Assembly (NCBI RefSeq): GCF_006385875.1
Contig: NZ_VFSU01000019.1
Coordinates: 124,001-188,000 of the forward strand
Length of the DNA stretch: 64,000 bases
Direction of reading: 5' to 3'
Origin: Sandaracinobacter neustonicus
GTDB lineage: Bacteria; Pseudomonadota; Alphaproteobacteria; Sphingomonadales; Sphingomonadaceae
The notes beneath the pieces are model-generated. The model was not told the origin of the DNA. It worked only from the letters and a program-made list of their open reading frames with translations, and made no database searches. The position numbers were made by a program, and so were the translations under genes. Shown one piece after another: positions 25,547 to 35,274 of this stretch; positions within the stretch are counted from its first letter, which is position 1; the number at the start of each line of letters is the position of its first letter.

Positions 25547-26599
25547 TCAAAACCACTGCTCGAGCTTCTTCGCCAGATCTTCGATATTCTCGGGCGGCCA
25601 TCCGGGGATGTCCATGCCAAGGCGAAGACCCATGGAAGCCAGAACTTCCTTGATTTCGTTCAGGCTCTTGCGGCCGAAGTTCGGCGTCCGGAGCATTTCC
25701 GGTTCCGACTTCTGCACCAGATCGCCGATGTAGATGATGTTGTCGTTCTTCAGGCAGTTGGCCGAACGGACGCTGAGTTCCAGCTCGTCCACCTTCTTCA
25801 GAAGGTTGCGATTCATCATCACGTCAGTCGGAGCTTCTTCCGCAACGCCGCCGGCCACCGGGGTGGCTGCGACCGGGCGGGCGGCCGGCTCTTCGAAGTT
25901 GATGAACAACTGCAACTGATCCTGAAGGATGCGCGCGGCATAACCCACGGCATCTTCCGGGGCCACCGAGCCATCGGTTTCCACCGTCAGCGTCAGCTTG
26001 TCGTAATCAAGGTCCTGGCCGACGCGGGTCGGTTCCACCTTGTAGGCGACCTGCCGCACCGGGGCATAGAGCGCGTCCACCGGGATCAGCCCGATCGGCG
26101 CATCTGCCGGACGGTTCTGCGCGGCGGGCACATAGCCCTTCCCCGTGTGCACCGTCAGTTCCATGTTGAAGGTCGCGCCGTCGTCCAGCGTGCAGATCAC
26201 GAGATCCGGGTTGGAAATCTCGATATCGCCCGTCACCGCGATCTGGCCGGCCGTGACTTCGCCGGGGCCGGAAGCGGAGAGGGACAGGCGCTTCACCTGT
26301 TCACCCTGCATCTTCACGACGACCTGCTTCACGTTCAGCACGATGTCGGTCACGTCCTCGCGCACGCCGGGCAGCGAGGAAAATTCATGGAGAGCGCCGT
26401 CGATCTTGATCGCCGTCACTGCCGCGCCTTGCAGGCTCGACAGCAGCACGCGCCGCAGCGCGTTGCCCAGAGTGAGGCCAAAGCCGCGCTCCAGCGGTTC
26501 CGCCACGAACAGCTTCTTGCTTGCCGTTCCGCCAGCCTTCACGTCCAGCGCGTTCGGCTTCTTCAGTTCCTGCCAGTTCTTCGCATAGGCTGCTGACAC
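25547..26599 (-). CDS. rpoA: RNA polymerase alpha subunit
   Basis: 350 residues: N-terminal dimerisation domain ([20 protein letters not shown]), linker and C-terminal domain that binds UP elements and activators ([35 protein letters not shown]). The start is taken as GTG at 26599 ([16 protein letters not shown]) with GGTGAG about nine bases upstream, which gives the usual length; an ATG at 26647 would add 16 odd residues. Confidence 0.97.
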   Translation of the reverse strand: MSAAYAKNWQELKKPNALDVKAGGTASKKLFVAEPLERGFGLTLGNALRRVLLSSLQGAAVTAIKIDGALHEFSSLPGVREDVTDIVLNVKQVVVKMQGEQVKRLSLSASGPGEVTAGQIAVTGDIEISNPDLVICTLDDGATFNMELTVHTGKGYVPAAQNRPADAPIGLIPVDALYAPVRQVAYKVEPTRVGQDLDYDKLTLTVETDGSVAPEDAVGYAARILQDQLQLFINFEEPAARPVAATPVAGGVAEEAPTDVMMNRNLLKKVDELELSVRSANCLKNDNIIYIGDLVQKSEPEMLRTPNFGRKSLNEIKEVLASMGLRLGMDIPGWPPENIEDLAKKLEQWF

Positions 26600-26707
26600 G
26601 ATGTTCTCACCTTTGCCTTGGCGCGAAGGCCCGTCGGCCGTGCGCACTGTGTTTCGTGCCCCTCAGGCGGTTCCTGGCTGTCCCCGTGGGGTTAGCAGAA
26701 CCGCTGT

Positions 26708-26735
26708 CGCGCGGGTGGTGGGCACCACCCGCGCG
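26708..26735 (-). repeat. 13-bp-stem hairpin between rpsK and rpoA
   Basis: CGCGCGGGTGGTG and its perfect complement CACCACCCGCGCG separated by two bases, in the rpsK-rpoA gap. No T-run follows on the minus strand. It may adjust the ratio of RpoA to ribosomal proteins by partial termination or RNase processing (inference). Confidence 0.6.
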
Positions 26736-26749
26736 AAACTGCGAAATCG

Positions 26750-27139
26750 TCAGACCCGGCGACGCTTCGGCGGACGCACCCCGTTGTGCGGGATCGACGT
26801 CACGTCGCGGATCGCCGTGATCTGGAAGCCGACGGCCTGCAGCGCGCGCAGAGCGGATTCGCGGCCCGAACCCGGGCCCTTCACTTCCACTTCCAGCGTG
26901 CGGACGCCATGTTCGGCGGCCTTCTTGCCCGCGTCTTCCGCCGCCACCTGAGCGGCGTACGGCGTGGACTTGCGGCTTCCCTTGAAGCCCATCGTTCCGG
27001 CGCTGGACCAGGCAATCGCATTGCCCTGCGCATCGGTGATGGTGATCATGGTGTTGTTGAAGCTGGCGTTCACATGCGCGACGCCGGCCGTGATGTTCTT
27101 GCGCTCGCGGCGCTTCAGCCTTTCGGGTGCGCGTGCCAT
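26750..27139 (-). CDS. rpsK: 30S ribosomal protein S11
   Basis: 129 residues; the segments [20 protein letters not shown] and the C-terminal [16 protein letters not shown] are diagnostic. S11 is in the platform of the 30S subunit and contacts mRNA near the Shine-Dalgarno helix. Its ATG overlaps the rpsM stop by one base (TAATG). Confidence 0.98.
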   Translation of the reverse strand: MARAPERLKRRERKNITAGVAHVNASFNNTMITITDAQGNAIAWSSAGTMGFKGSRKSTPYAAQVAAEDAGKKAAEHGVRTLEVEVKGPGSGRESALRALQAVGFQITAIRDVTSIPHNGVRPPKRRRV

Positions 27140-27507
27140 TACTTCTTCTTCCCTGCGATCGGCTTCGCCTTACCCTTGCGGGTGCGGGCGTTGGTGTGGG
27201 TGCGCTGGCCGCGAACGGGCAGGCCCTTGCGGTGACGCAGGCCGCGATAGCAGGCCAGGTCCATCAGGCGCTTGATCGCCATCGCGTTGTCGCGGCGAAG
27301 ATCGCCTTCCACCGTGTAATCGCGGTCGATCGTTTCGCGGATCGCCAGCACTTCGGCGTCCGTCAGGTCCTGCACGCGACGCTCAGGCGGGAAGCCGAGC
27401 TTGGCGGTGATTTCCTTGGCGCTGGTGCGGCCGATTCCGTGAATGTAGGTCAGCGCGATTTCCACGCGCTTGTTGGTGGGGATATTGACCCCTGCGATAC
27501 GTGCCAC
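27139..27507 (-). CDS. rpsM: 30S ribosomal protein S13
   Basis: 122 residues from a GTG start at 27507 ([16 protein letters not shown]), the usual length. GGAG stands seven bases upstream of the GTG; an in-frame ATG at 27525 would add six residues and has no such signal. Features are [13 protein letters not shown] and the basic tail [15 protein letters not shown]. First gene of the alpha operon after adk. Confidence 0.97.
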   Translation of the reverse strand: MARIAGVNIPTNKRVEIALTYIHGIGRTSAKEITAKLGFPPERRVQDLTDAEVLAIRETIDRDYTVEGDLRRDNAMAIKRLMDLACYRGLRHRKGLPVRGQRTHTNARTRKGKAKPIAGKKK

Positions 27508-27647
27508 AAACTGCTCCTGCTCCACGGCGCGCCTTGGGCTGGGCGCTCCATCTCGTTGCGTTGCCGCCTTCGCCGCAAATGTGAAACCGGCCGCCCGGCA
27601 TGAATCGGGGCAACGGCTGCACGCTGGCGGGAATCGGAAGAGGCGTC

Positions 27648-27674
27648 GCTATAGAGGACGCGCGCTGCTGTCAA
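27648..27674 (-). promoter_or_regulatory. Candidate promoter for rpsM-rpsK-rpoA-rplQ
   Basis: On the minus strand, TTGACA (27669-27674), a 15-bp spacer, then TATAGC (27648-27653), in the 195-bp gap after adk. The -35 is a perfect consensus; the spacer is short, which lowers certainty. The rest of the gap shows no gene. Confidence 0.45.
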
Positions 27675-27702
27675 GGGCGCGCAACCGAAAATCCATCAAC
27701 TG

Positions 27703-28404
27703 TCAAGCCTGTTTCGCAGGCTCCGCTGTCGCCCCATCGAGGATGGCGGCGATCGCGGCCGTCACCACGTCCATCTCCGCCATGCCGTCCACGTGACGAA
27801 CCAGCCCGCGCGCGGCATAGATGGGAAGGATCGGCGCGGTCTTCGCCCGATATTCCGCCATGCGCGTGCGCACGGTTTCCTCATTGTCGTCCGGGCGGCG
27901 CTTGAATTCGGTGCTGCCGCACTTGTCGCACACGCCCGTCAGCTTCGTCGGCTTGTAACGGTCGTGATAGCCTTCGCCGCATTGCGCGCAGGTGAAGCGG
28001 CCGGTGATGCGATCCACCAGCGCATCTTCATCCACCACCAGCTCGATCACATAGCCCAGCTTGCGGCCGCGCGTGCCCAGCAGGCTGTCCAGCAGCTCCG
28101 CCTGTTTCTCCGTGCGCGGATAGCCGTCGAAGATCACGCCTTTGTCCAGTGGGATGCCGTCCAGATGCTCGCCAAGGATCTCGGCCATCAGTTCGTCGGG
28201 GAACAGCTTGCCGGCCTTCATGATCTCGTCGGCGAGCTTGCCCACCTCGGTTCCGGCCTTCACCGCCGCCCGCAGAATATCCCCTGTGGACAGCTGCACC
28301 ATGCCCCGGCTTTCCACCAGCCGACTGGCCTGCGTGCCCTTGCCCGCACCCGGAGGCCCGAGCAGGATGATGTTGGTGGCGTCTGTTCCCCCCGTAATCG
28401 TCAA
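27703..28404 (-). CDS. adk: Adenylate kinase, zinc-LID type
   Basis: Interconverts AMP, ATP and ADP. The 233 residues include P-loop GPPGAGKGT (16-24), the AMP-binding FDGYPRT (92-98) and a LID domain with four cysteines (Cys139, 142, 159, 162) that should bind structural zinc. A short Ala-rich tail extends the C-terminus. Its ATG overlaps the secY stop (ATGA at 28401-28404), the standard secY-adk arrangement in the spc operon. Confidence 0.97.
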   Translation of the reverse strand: MTITGGTDATNIILLGPPGAGKGTQASRLVESRGMVQLSTGDILRAAVKAGTEVGKLADEIMKAGKLFPDELMAEILGEHLDGIPLDKGVIFDGYPRTEKQAELLDSLLGTRGRKLGYVIELVVDEDALVDRITGRFTCAQCGEGYHDRYKPTKLTGVCDKCGSTEFKRRPDDNEETVRTRMAEYRAKTAPILPIYAARGLVRHVDGMAEMDVVTAAIAAILDGATAEPAKQA

Positions 28405-29753
28405 CGTCGTCCCCCCGTCCGCAGCTTCGCCTTCTTGATCAGGCCTTCATACTGGTGCGCCAGCAGATGGCCCTGAATCTGGGCGACCGTGTCCATCGTC
28501 ACGTTCACCACAATCAGCAGCGACGTGCCCCCCAGATAAAAGGGAATTGCCATCTGACTGATCAGGAATTCCGGGAGAAGACAGACCAAGGTCAGGTAAG
28601 CCGCGCCGATCACGGTGATGCGGGTCAGCACGAAGTCGAGATATTGCGAGGTTTTCTCACCCGGGCGGATGCCGGGGACGAACCCACCCTGCTTCTTCAG
28701 ATTTTCCGCCGTCTCGTCCGGGTTGAACACCACGGCGGTGTAGAAGAAGCTGAAGAAGATGATGCCGCCCGCATAGAGCGCCATGTAGAGCGGTGCGCCA
28801 TGTTGCAGCGAGGTGGTCACGGTCAGCAGCCAGTCCGGCCCGCCTTCCTGCCCCATGAACTGCGCGATGGTCAGCGGCAGCAGCAGCAGCGACGAGGCGA
28901 AGATCGGCGGAATCACGCCCGCCGTGTTCAGCTTCAGCGGCAGGTGGCTGCTGTCGCCCTGGAACATGCGGTTGCCCACCTGACGCTTCGGATACTGGAT
29001 CGGCACCCGGCGCTGCGCCCGCTCCATCAGGCAGATGAAAGCGACAACGCCGAGGCCGACGATCAGCACGGCAAGGATGAAGCCGCCCGAAATGGCGCCG
29101 GTGCGGCCCTGTTCGAACAGCCCGCCGATGGCCACGGGCACCTGCGCGACGATCCCGGCCATGATGATCAGCGAAATGCCGTTGCCGATGCCCCGGCTGG
29201 TGATCTGCTCGCCCAGCCACATCAGGAACAGCGTGCCGCCCAGCAGGGTGATGATGGTGGAAATGCGGAAGAACCAGCCCGGATCGATCACGGCGGAAAT
29301 GCCCGAGGACGCCCCCCAGCTTTCAAGGCCCACGGCGATGCCATAGCCCTGGAATATGGTGAGCAGCACGGTGCCGAAGCGGGTATATTGGTTCAGCTTC
29401 TTGCGGCCGCTCTCGCCCTCTTTCTTCAGCGCCTTCCACGGTTCGTAGATGGAGCCCATCAGCTGCACCACGATGGAGGCGGTGATATAGGGCATGATCC
29501 CCAGCGCGATGATCGACATCCGCTGCAGCGCGCCGCCCGAGAACATGTTGAAGAAGTCCAGCATGCCGCCGGTGGTCCGGCTGAACAGATCGGACAGCGA
29601 CTGCGGATCGATGCCGGGCAGCGGCACGAACGAGCAGAGCCGGAAAACGATCAGAGCGCCCACGGTAAACCACAGGCGCTTCTTCAGGTCGGTCGCCTTC
29701 GAGAAGTTGGCGAAACTCAGATTCTGGGCAAGGGAGTCGGCGGCTGTCGCCAT
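28401..29753 (-). CDS. secY: Preprotein translocase subunit SecY
   Basis: Channel-forming core of the Sec translocon, 450 residues with ten predicted membrane segments. Family segments include FVPLPGID, IPYITASIVVQL-type helix (MPYITASIVVQLMG), and the conserved loop VGNRMFQGDSSHLPLKLN. It works with SecA, whose gene is at 47812-50604. 160 bp downstream of rplO. Confidence 0.98.
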   Translation of the reverse strand: MATAADSLAQNLSFANFSKATDLKKRLWFTVGALIVFRLCSFVPLPGIDPQSLSDLFSRTTGGMLDFFNMFSGGALQRMSIIALGIMPYITASIVVQLMGSIYEPWKALKKEGESGRKKLNQYTRFGTVLLTIFQGYGIAVGLESWGASSGISAVIDPGWFFRISTIITLLGGTLFLMWLGEQITSRGIGNGISLIIMAGIVAQVPVAIGGLFEQGRTGAISGGFILAVLIVGLGVVAFICLMERAQRRVPIQYPKRQVGNRMFQGDSSHLPLKLNTAGVIPPIFASSLLLLPLTIAQFMGQEGGPDWLLTVTTSLQHGAPLYMALYAGGIIFFSFFYTAVVFNPDETAENLKKQGGFVPGIRPGEKTSQYLDFVLTRITVIGAAYLTLVCLLPEFLISQMAIPFYLGGTSLLIVVNVTMDTVAQIQGHLLAHQYEGLIKKAKLRTGGRR

Positions 29754-29869
29754 GGTCTCATCCTGTCTGGGGCCGTTACCTGCTCAGAGCCGGCAAGAGG
29801 CACGCCGTGATCGCTGTCCCGGAAGACGGGGAGCGCCACATCGGGATGGGATGTAGGCGCTGGCCCCCT

Positions 29870-29908
29870 TCTTGAAAAGACGTCTTGAAAAGGCGTCTTG
29901 GGAAGGCC
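29870..29908. repeat. Three tandem 13-bp repeats after rplO
   Basis: TCTTGAAAAGACG (29870-29882), TCTTGAAAAGGCG (29883-29895) and TCTTGGGAAGGCC (29896-29908) in direct tandem in the rplO-secY gap, ending 5 bp from the rplO stop. Function unknown. Confidence 0.6.
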
Positions 29909-29913
29909 GAAGC

Positions 29914-30396
29914 TTAGGCTTCGGCCGCAACCTTTTTCGCGGGCAGCGTGACGCTGCCGCCAGCAGCTTCCACAGCCGCCTTGGCGGAGCCGGTGACACC
30001 TGCCACATGCAGGTCCAGCTTGGTCTTCAGTTCACCCTTGCCCAGCAGACGCACACCGTCCTTGGGCTGGTTCACGAGACCGGCGGCTTGCAGCGCAGCC
30101 AGATCGACCGGCTTCGAAGCGTCGAGACGACCGGCTTCCACTGCGCGTTGCAGCGCGCCGATGTTCACTTCGCTGAACTCAGCCCGGTTCGGCTTGTTGA
30201 AGCCGCGCTTCGGCAGACGCATGTGCAGCGGCATCTGGCCGCCTTCGAAGCCCTTGATGGCCACGCCCGAACGGCTCTTCTGGCCCTTCTGGCCACGACC
30301 GCTGGTCTTGCCGAGGCCGGAGCCGATACCGCGGCCAACGCGTACGCGGTCAACGCGGGCGCCGGGGTTGTCGTTGATTTCGTTCAGCTTGGTCAT
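29914..30396 (-). CDS. rplO: 50S ribosomal protein L15
   Basis: 160 residues starting [15 protein letters not shown] at 30396; the Gly/Arg/Lys-rich [20 protein letters not shown] segment and [17 protein letters not shown] are diagnostic. The frame continues upstream through a GC-rich inverted repeat, but the family sequence begins here. The tail has an extra Ala/Val/Lys-rich stretch. Confidence 0.97.
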   Translation of the reverse strand: MTKLNEINDNPGARVDRVRVGRGIGSGLGKTSGRGQKGQKSRSGVAIKGFEGGQMPLHMRLPKRGFNKPNRAEFSEVNIGALQRAVEAGRLDASKPVDLAALQAAGLVNQPKDGVRLLGKGELKTKLDLHVAGVTGSAKAAVEAAGGSVTLPAKKVAAEA

Positions 30397-30435
30397 TGCA
30401 CTCGCTTTCGCTTGGTTCGCGCTGTCTTGAGAAGG

Positions 30436-30521
30436 GCCTCCCACCGCCCCGCTCCCCCGCCCAACCGCCCGACATTCTCATGCTTGGGGCGGTTGGGCGG
30501 GGGAGCGGGGCGGTGGGAGGC
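30436..30521. repeat. 35-bp perfect inverted repeat in the spc operon
   Basis: Arms 30436-30470 and 30487-30521 are perfect reverse complements over 35 bp, separated by 16 bp (GACATTCTCATGCTTG). The arms are almost pure pyrimidine/purine C/G with few A/T. It fills the 153-bp gap between rpmD and rplO, where most bacteria have only a few bases. No T-tract and no gene. Confidence 0.95.
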
Positions 30522-30549
30522 TACGGCCGGAAGGCCGCTGGAAAGGCGC

Positions 30550-30735
30550 TCAGCCCTCCACCTTCACCATATGTTGCACCTTGGCGATCATGCCGCGCAC
30601 CTCGGGGGTGTCCTGCAGTTCACGCGTCCGGTTCATCTTGTTCAGGCCCAGGCCGATCAGGGTCGCGCGCTGGTCCTTGGTGCGGCGGATCGGCGAACCG
30701 GTCTGCGTCACCTTAATCGTCTTTGCGTCAGCCAT
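30550..30735 (-). CDS. rpmD: 50S ribosomal protein L30
   Basis: 61 residues ([20 protein letters not shown]), with the conserved [20 protein letters not shown]. The start at 30735 has GAGGAG at normal distance; a GTG two codons earlier is too close to it. 11 bp after rpsE. Confidence 0.97.
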   Translation of the reverse strand: MADAKTIKVTQTGSPIRRTKDQRATLIGLGLNKMNRTRELQDTPEVRGMIAKVQHMVKVEG

Positions 30736-30746
30736 TGTCACTCTCC

Positions 30747-31466
30747 TCAGGCGACAACCGCGTCGGCGTCGGCCGCGGCCTGAGCCGGGCTGATGTCGCC
30801 GCGACGGGCCAGCAGGTCCGCCACCTTCTTGCCGCGCCGTTGAGCAACCGTCCGGGGGGAGGTTTGCTCTTCCAGCGCTGCGAAGGTCGCACGCACCATG
30901 TTGTAGGGGTTGTTGGAACCGGTCGACTTGGAGACCACGTCGGCCACGCCCAGCGATTCGAACACGGCGCGCATCGGGCCACCGGCGATGATGCCCGTCC
31001 CGGCGGTCGCCGAGCGGACATGCACCTTGCCGGCACCGAAATGGCCATAGCCATCATGGTGCAGCGTGCGGCCTTCGCGCAGCGGCACGCGGATCATCGC
31101 CTTCTTGGCAGCCGCAGTCGCCTTGGAAATGGCTTCCGGCACTTCGCGCGCCTTGCCATGGCCAAAGCCCACGCGACCCTTGCCATCGCCCACCACGACG
31201 AGTGCCGCAAAGCCGAAGCGCTTGCCGCCCTTCACCGTCTTGGAGACGCGGTTGATGTGCACGAGCTTTTCGATCAGCTCTTCGCCTTCGCTCTCAGCCG
31301 CGCGCGGTTCGCGACGGCGACGGTCGCCATCACGGCCACCCCGTTCGCCACCACGGCCACGGCCGCCCTGACCGCCGCCGGGGCCGCCACGGCCACGGCC
31401 GCGACGCTCTTCCTGCGGAGCCGCTTCGGCGCCGGGCGCCTGGGTATCGATCACGTCGTCAGCCAT
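30747..31466 (-). CDS. rpsE: 30S ribosomal protein S5 with Gly/Arg-rich N-terminal extension
   Basis: 239 residues against about 165 in E. coli. Residues ~20-56 form a Gly/Arg-rich, RGG-like stretch ([20 protein letters not shown] and onwards), then the usual S5 begins near [20 protein letters not shown]. The core is intact ([39 protein letters not shown]). S5 lines the mRNA entry and proofreading region; the extension could bind RNA, but this is inference. Two bases after the rplR stop. Confidence 0.96.
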   Translation of the reverse strand: MADDVIDTQAPGAEAAPQEERRGRGRGGPGGGQGGRGRGGERGGRDGDRRRREPRAAESEGEELIEKLVHINRVSKTVKGGKRFGFAALVVVGDGKGRVGFGHGKAREVPEAISKATAAAKKAMIRVPLREGRTLHHDGYGHFGAGKVHVRSATAGTGIIAGGPMRAVFESLGVADVVSKSTGSNNPYNMVRATFAALEEQTSPRTVAQRRGKKVADLLARRGDISPAQAAADADAVVA

Positions 31467-31467
31467 A

Positions 31468-31821
31468 TCAGAACTCCAATCCGCCTTCGCGGGCGGCATC
31501 GGCCAGCGCCTTGACCCGGCCGTGGAAAATGAAGCCGCCACGGTCGAACACGACCTTGGAGACACCCGCCGCCTTGGCGCGTTCAGCCAGCAGCTTGCCG
31601 ATGCTGGCAGCAGCCGCAACCGTCGCGCCGGTGCCGGCGAAATCCTTTTCGAGCGTCGAGGCGGCAGCCAGCGTCTTGCCGGCCGCGTCGTCGATCACCT
31701 GCGCATAGATATGCTGCTGCGACCGATGCACGGACAGGCGAGGACGGCCACCGGCCTTGGCGACGAGGGCGGTGCGCACGCGGCGACGCCGGGCCTCGAA
31801 CTGGGAAAGATGCTTCACCAT
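31468..31821 (-). CDS. rplR: 50S ribosomal protein L18
   Basis: 117 residues; [19 protein letters not shown] and the C-terminal [20 protein letters not shown] are diagnostic. L18 binds 5S rRNA with L5, also encoded here. Overlaps the rplF stop by one base. Confidence 0.98.
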   Translation of the reverse strand: MVKHLSQFEARRRRVRTALVAKAGGRPRLSVHRSQQHIYAQVIDDAAGKTLAAASTLEKDFAGTGATVAAAASIGKLLAERAKAAGVSKVVFDRGGFIFHGRVKALADAAREGGLEF

Positions 31822-32354
31822 TACTTCTTCTTCCCTTCCTTGCGGAAGATGAACTCGCCGCGATACTTGATGCCCTTGCCCTTATAGGGTTCCGGCTTCC
31901 GCCAGCGGCGGATTTCAGCGGCGACCTGGCCGACCTTCTGCCGGTCGGAACCGGAGATTTCGACGGTGGTCTGATCCGGCGTCTTGATCGTGATCCCGTC
32001 CGGAATCTCGTAGTTGACGTCGTGGCTGTAGCCCAGTTGCAGCTTCAGGGTCTTGCCCTGAACGCTGGCACGATAGCCGACACCGGTGATTTCCAACACC
32101 TTGGTGAAGCCGTCGGAGACGCCCACCACAAGGTTGGAAACCAGCGTGCGCTGCATGCCCCAGAAGGCGCGCGCACGCTTGGTGGCGTTCGCCGGGTTCA
32201 CCCGGATCTCACCCGCTTCAATCGCATAGGCGATGTCGTCGGCCATCGGCATGGAGAGGGTGCCCTTCGGGCCCTTCACCTCGATGATGCCGCCGTCGAT
32301 CGAGGCCTGCACACCGGCAGGAATCGCGACGGGCTTCTTTCCAATGCGGCTCAT
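31821..32354 (-). CDS. rplF: 50S ribosomal protein L6
   Basis: 177 residues beginning [15 protein letters not shown]; the C-terminal [20 protein letters not shown] matches the conserved rRNA-binding segment. Part of the L7/L12 stalk base. 2 bp after rpsH. Confidence 0.98.
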   Translation of the reverse strand: MSRIGKKPVAIPAGVQASIDGGIIEVKGPKGTLSMPMADDIAYAIEAGEIRVNPANATKRARAFWGMQRTLVSNLVVGVSDGFTKVLEITGVGYRASVQGKTLKLQLGYSHDVNYEIPDGITIKTPDQTTVEISGSDRQKVGQVAAEIRRWRKPEPYKGKGIKYRGEFIFRKEGKKK

Positions 32355-32356
32355 GA

Positions 32357-32755
32357 TCAGAACACCTGGCAGAGGACTTCGCCGCCGACGTTCTCGGCGC
32401 GGGCTTCCGCGTCAGACAGAACGCCCTTCGGCGTGGAGACGATGGTGATTCCAAGGCCGTTTTTCACGCGCGGCAGCTCGGTGGCGCCGGCGTAAACGCG
32501 GCGGCCGGGCTTGGACACGCGCGACAGATGCTGGATCGCCGGCTGGCCTTCGAAATACTTCAGCTCGATACGGATGTTCGGCTGCGGGCCGGTGGTTTCC
32601 TCGTTGGAGTAGCCACGGATATAGCCTTCGCGCTGAAGCACGTCGAGAACGGAGGCCCGAAGACGGGACGCGGGCGTCAGCACGCTGTCCTTCTTGGCGG
32701 ACTGGCCGTTGCGGATGCGGGTGAGCATATCACCCAGAGGATCGGTCATGTTCAT
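32357..32755 (-). CDS. rpsH: 30S ribosomal protein S8
   Basis: 132 residues; [16 protein letters not shown] at the start and [20 protein letters not shown] near the end are diagnostic. A primary 16S-binding protein; in E. coli it represses spc operon translation at rplE, but no such site was recognised here. Confidence 0.98.
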   Translation of the reverse strand: MNMTDPLGDMLTRIRNGQSAKKDSVLTPASRLRASVLDVLQREGYIRGYSNEETTGPQPNIRIELKYFEGQPAIQHLSRVSKPGRRVYAGATELPRVKNGLGITIVSTPKGVLSDAEARAENVGGEVLCQVF

Positions 32756-32765
32756 CTGTCGGCCC

Positions 32766-33071
32766 TTACCAGCTCGACTTCGTGACGCCGGGGATCAGGC
32801 CCTTGTTGGCCAGTTCACGCAGCATCACGCGGGAAAGCTTGAACTTGCGGTAGTAAGCGCGGCTGCGCCCCGTCAGTTCACAGCGGTTGCGCACGCGGGT
32901 GGGGTTCGCGTTGCGGGGAAGCTCGGCCATTTTCAGCCGCGCCACCAGACGCTCACCCTCGTCGCGGCTTTCATCGTCCGCGATCGCCTTCAGCTTCTCG
33001 AACTTGGCCGCATACTGTTTCACCAGCTGCTTGCGACGCTCGTTCTTGTTGATCGAACTCAGTTTCGCCAT
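32766..33071 (-). CDS. rpsN: 30S ribosomal protein S14
   Basis: 101 residues, the long zinc-free form (no CxxC pairs). The C-terminal part [20 protein letters not shown] and [18 protein letters not shown] are diagnostic. Between rplE and rpsH as in the standard spc operon. Confidence 0.98.
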   Translation of the reverse strand: MAKLSSINKNERRKQLVKQYAAKFEKLKAIADDESRDEGERLVARLKMAELPRNANPTRVRNRCELTGRSRAYYRKFKLSRVMLRELANKGLIPGVTKSSW

Positions 33072-33091
33072 GGACTTAAGCTCTCTCTATC

Positions 33092-33679
33092 TCAAGCCGC
33101 TGCCTGCTGGCGCGCTTCGGCGTCGCCAACAAAAGGCATTCCGAACAGGCGAAGAAGCGCGCGCGCCTCGTCGTCGGTTCCGGCTGTGGTGGTGATGATG
33201 ATGTCCATACCCCGGATCTTGTCGATCCGGTCATAGGGCACTTCCGGGAAGATGATCTGTTCTTTCAGGCCCATCGCATAATTGCCACGGCCGTCGAAGC
33301 TCTTCGGGTTCACGCCCCGGAAGTCCTTCACGCGCGGCAGCGCGATGGTGATCAGACGATCCAGGAACTCGTACATGTTGTCACGGCGCAGGGTCACCTT
33401 GCAGCCGATCGGCATGCCTTCACGCAGCTTGAACTGCGCGATCGACTTCTTGGCCTTCGTGACGACAGGCTTCTGGCCGGCGATTGCCATCATTTCGGCA
33501 GCCGCGATTTCGACCTTCTTCTTGTCCTGGGTGGCTTCACCGACACCCATGTTGATCACGATCTTCTCGATCTTCGGGACCTGCATCGGGTTGGTGTACC
33601 CGAACTGCTCGGTCATCGCCTTGCGGATGCTCTCGTCATAGAGCTTCTGCATCCGCGGCTTTGCTTTTTGGTCAGCCAT
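33092..33679 (-). CDS. rplE: 50S ribosomal protein L5
   Basis: 195 residues; [20 protein letters not shown] and [20 protein letters not shown] are diagnostic. Binds 5S rRNA in the central protuberance. The start overlaps the rplX stop by 8 bp. A short Ala-rich tail (EARQQAAA) ends the protein. Confidence 0.98.
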   Translation of the reverse strand: MADQKAKPRMQKLYDESIRKAMTEQFGYTNPMQVPKIEKIVINMGVGEATQDKKKVEIAAAEMMAIAGQKPVVTKAKKSIAQFKLREGMPIGCKVTLRRDNMYEFLDRLITIALPRVKDFRGVNPKSFDGRGNYAMGLKEQIIFPEVPYDRIDKIRGMDIIITTTAGTDDEARALLRLFGMPFVGDAEARQQAAA

Positions 33680-33992
33680 TCAGCACCTCGCCCGAGCCCT
33701 TCAGGACCCGCACCTTCTTGCCGTCGCGCACTTCGAAGCCGACACGGGCAGCCTTGCCCGTCTTCGGATCCTTAATCGCCACGTTCGACACATGGATCGG
33801 CGCTTCACGCCGCTTCACGCCACCTTCCGGATCGGCTTGCGAAGGCTTGGTGTGACGCGAAATCATGTTCACGCCGGACACCACAACCTTGCCGTCCTTC
33901 GGCAGCGACTTGACGACCTGACCTTCGCGGCCCTTGTCCTTGCCGGACAGGATCACGACGGTGTCGCCCTTTTTAATCTTCGCCATCGACAT
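33672..33992 (-). CDS. rplX: 50S ribosomal protein L24
   Basis: 106 residues starting [23 protein letters not shown] motif near [15 protein letters not shown]. The start at 33992 is preferred because GGAGG is seven bases upstream and the codon overlaps the rplN stop (TGATG); the later ATG at 33986 is an alternative. An assembly initiator for the 50S subunit. Confidence 0.96.
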   Translation of the reverse strand: MSMAKIKKGDTVVILSGKDKGREGQVVKSLPKDGKVVVSGVNMISRHTKPSQADPEGGVKRREAPIHVSNVAIKDPKTGKAARVGFEVRDGKKVRVLKGSGEVLNG

Positions 33993-34360
33993 CACAGCAC
34001 CTCCGGCGCGAGCGAGATGATCTTCATATGGCCGGTCGAGCGCAGCTCGCGGACCACCGGGCCAAAGATACGGGTGCCGATCGGCTCCTCGTTCTTGTTG
34101 ATCAGCACGGCGGCGTTGCCATCGAAGCGGATCACCGAACCGTCTGCCCGGCGGATGTCCTTGGCGGTGCGGACGACGACCGCGCGATGCACGTCACCCT
34201 TCTTCACCCGGCCCTTGGGGGAGGCTTCCTTCACCGAGACGACGATCACGTCGCCCACACCGGCGAAGCGGCGCTTGGACCCGCCAAGCACCTTGATGCA
34301 CATCACTTCCTTGGCACCGGAGTTGTCGGCAACGTCCAGCCTGGTTTGCATCTGGATCAT
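33992..34360 (-). CDS. rplN: 50S ribosomal protein L14
   Basis: 122 residues, starting [20 protein letters not shown]; the segments [20 protein letters not shown] and [20 protein letters not shown] are diagnostic. First of the rplN-rplX-rplE set. Confidence 0.98.
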   Translation of the reverse strand: MIQMQTRLDVADNSGAKEVMCIKVLGGSKRRFAGVGDVIVVSVKEASPKGRVKKGDVHRAVVVRTAKDIRRADGSVIRFDGNAAVLINKNEEPIGTRIFGPVVRELRSTGHMKIISLAPEVL

Positions 34361-34363
34361 GGA

Positions 34364-34600
34364 TCAGCCCACCTTTTCCAGCACGCGCCAGGTCTTCAGC
34401 TTGGAAACCGGCGCACATTCCTCGATCCGCACAACGTCACCGGCCTTGATGGCATTGGCTTCGTCATGGGCATGATATTTTTTCGAACGGCGGATGATCT
34501 TGCCATACAGGGGGTGCGGCACCTGCCGCTCCACCAGCACAACAACGGTCTTATCCGTCTTGTCGGAGACCACCGTCCCCTGAAGCACACGCTTGGGCAT
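34364..34600 (-). CDS. rpsQ: 30S ribosomal protein S17
   Basis: 78 residues; [20 protein letters not shown] and [20 protein letters not shown] are diagnostic. Primary 16S rRNA binder. 3 bp before rplN and 10 bp after rpmC. Confidence 0.98.
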   Translation of the reverse strand: MPKRVLQGTVVSDKTDKTVVVLVERQVPHPLYGKIIRRSKKYHAHDEANAIKAGDVVRIEECAPVSKLKTWRVLEKVG

Positions 34601-34610
34601 GGTTGGCTCC

Positions 34611-34817
34611 TTAAGATGCGGCTGCCTGGGTTTTGGCCCGGGCAGTCTGTTCGGTCTGGATGCGGGCGATGCTGCGACGCACCTCCTTCACCCGGCTCGG
34701 CTTCTCCAGCTGCGCGGTGGCAGACTGGAAGCGAAGGTTGAGCTGCTCGCGCTTCAGCGCCTGCAGGTCGTTGGCGAGGTCGGCGTCCGACCGGCCCTTG
34801 ATGTCGTTCTTGGCCAT
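34611..34817 (-). CDS. rpmC: 50S ribosomal protein L29
   Basis: 68 residues beginning [38 protein letters not shown] is diagnostic. Two-helix protein at the tunnel exit, where it contributes to the trigger factor/SRP docking site. 2 bp after rplP. Confidence 0.97.
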   Translation of the reverse strand: MAKNDIKGRSDADLANDLQALKREQLNLRFQSATAQLEKPSRVKEVRRSIARIQTEQTARAKTQAAAS

Positions 34818-34819
34818 GA

Positions 34820-35242
34820 TCAGTCCTTCTGCTCGCCCAGGCGGGTGACCATCTTCACCTTGATGGGAAGCTTGGCGGCGGCGCGCTCGAAGGCACCGGC
34901 AGCGATTTCGTGGCTCACGCCGTCGATCTCGAACATGATCCGGCCCGGCTTCACGCGCGCAACCCAATATTCCGGGTTGCCCTTGCCCGAGCCCATCCGC
35001 ACTTCGGCAGGCTTGGAGGAAACCGGAACGTCCGGGAAAATGCGGATCCAGAGGCGCCCCTGGCGCTTCATGTGGCGGGTGATCGCGCGGCGGGCGCTTT
35101 CGATCTGGCGCGCGGTGATCCGCTCAGGCGCCATCGCCTTCAGGCCGAACGACCCGAAGTTCAGTGCCGTGCCGCCCTTGGCGTCACCGTGAATGCGGCC
35201 CTTGAAGGCCTTGCGGAACTTTGTCCGTTTCGGTTGCAGCAT
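34820..35242 (-). CDS. rplP: 50S ribosomal protein L16
   Basis: 140 residues; [20 protein letters not shown] and [20 protein letters not shown] are diagnostic. L16 helps position A-site tRNA. The gap to rpsC (59 bp) contains a strong hairpin over the rpsC stop codon. Confidence 0.98.
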   Translation of the reverse strand: MLQPKRTKFRKAFKGRIHGDAKGGTALNFGSFGLKAMAPERITARQIESARRAITRHMKRQGRLWIRIFPDVPVSSKPAEVRMGSGKGNPEYWVARVKPGRIMFEIDGVSHEIAAGAFERAAAKLPIKVKMVTRLGEQKD

Positions 35243-35274
35243 CTTGTCTCGCCTTCAGACAGGGAATTGCCCCC

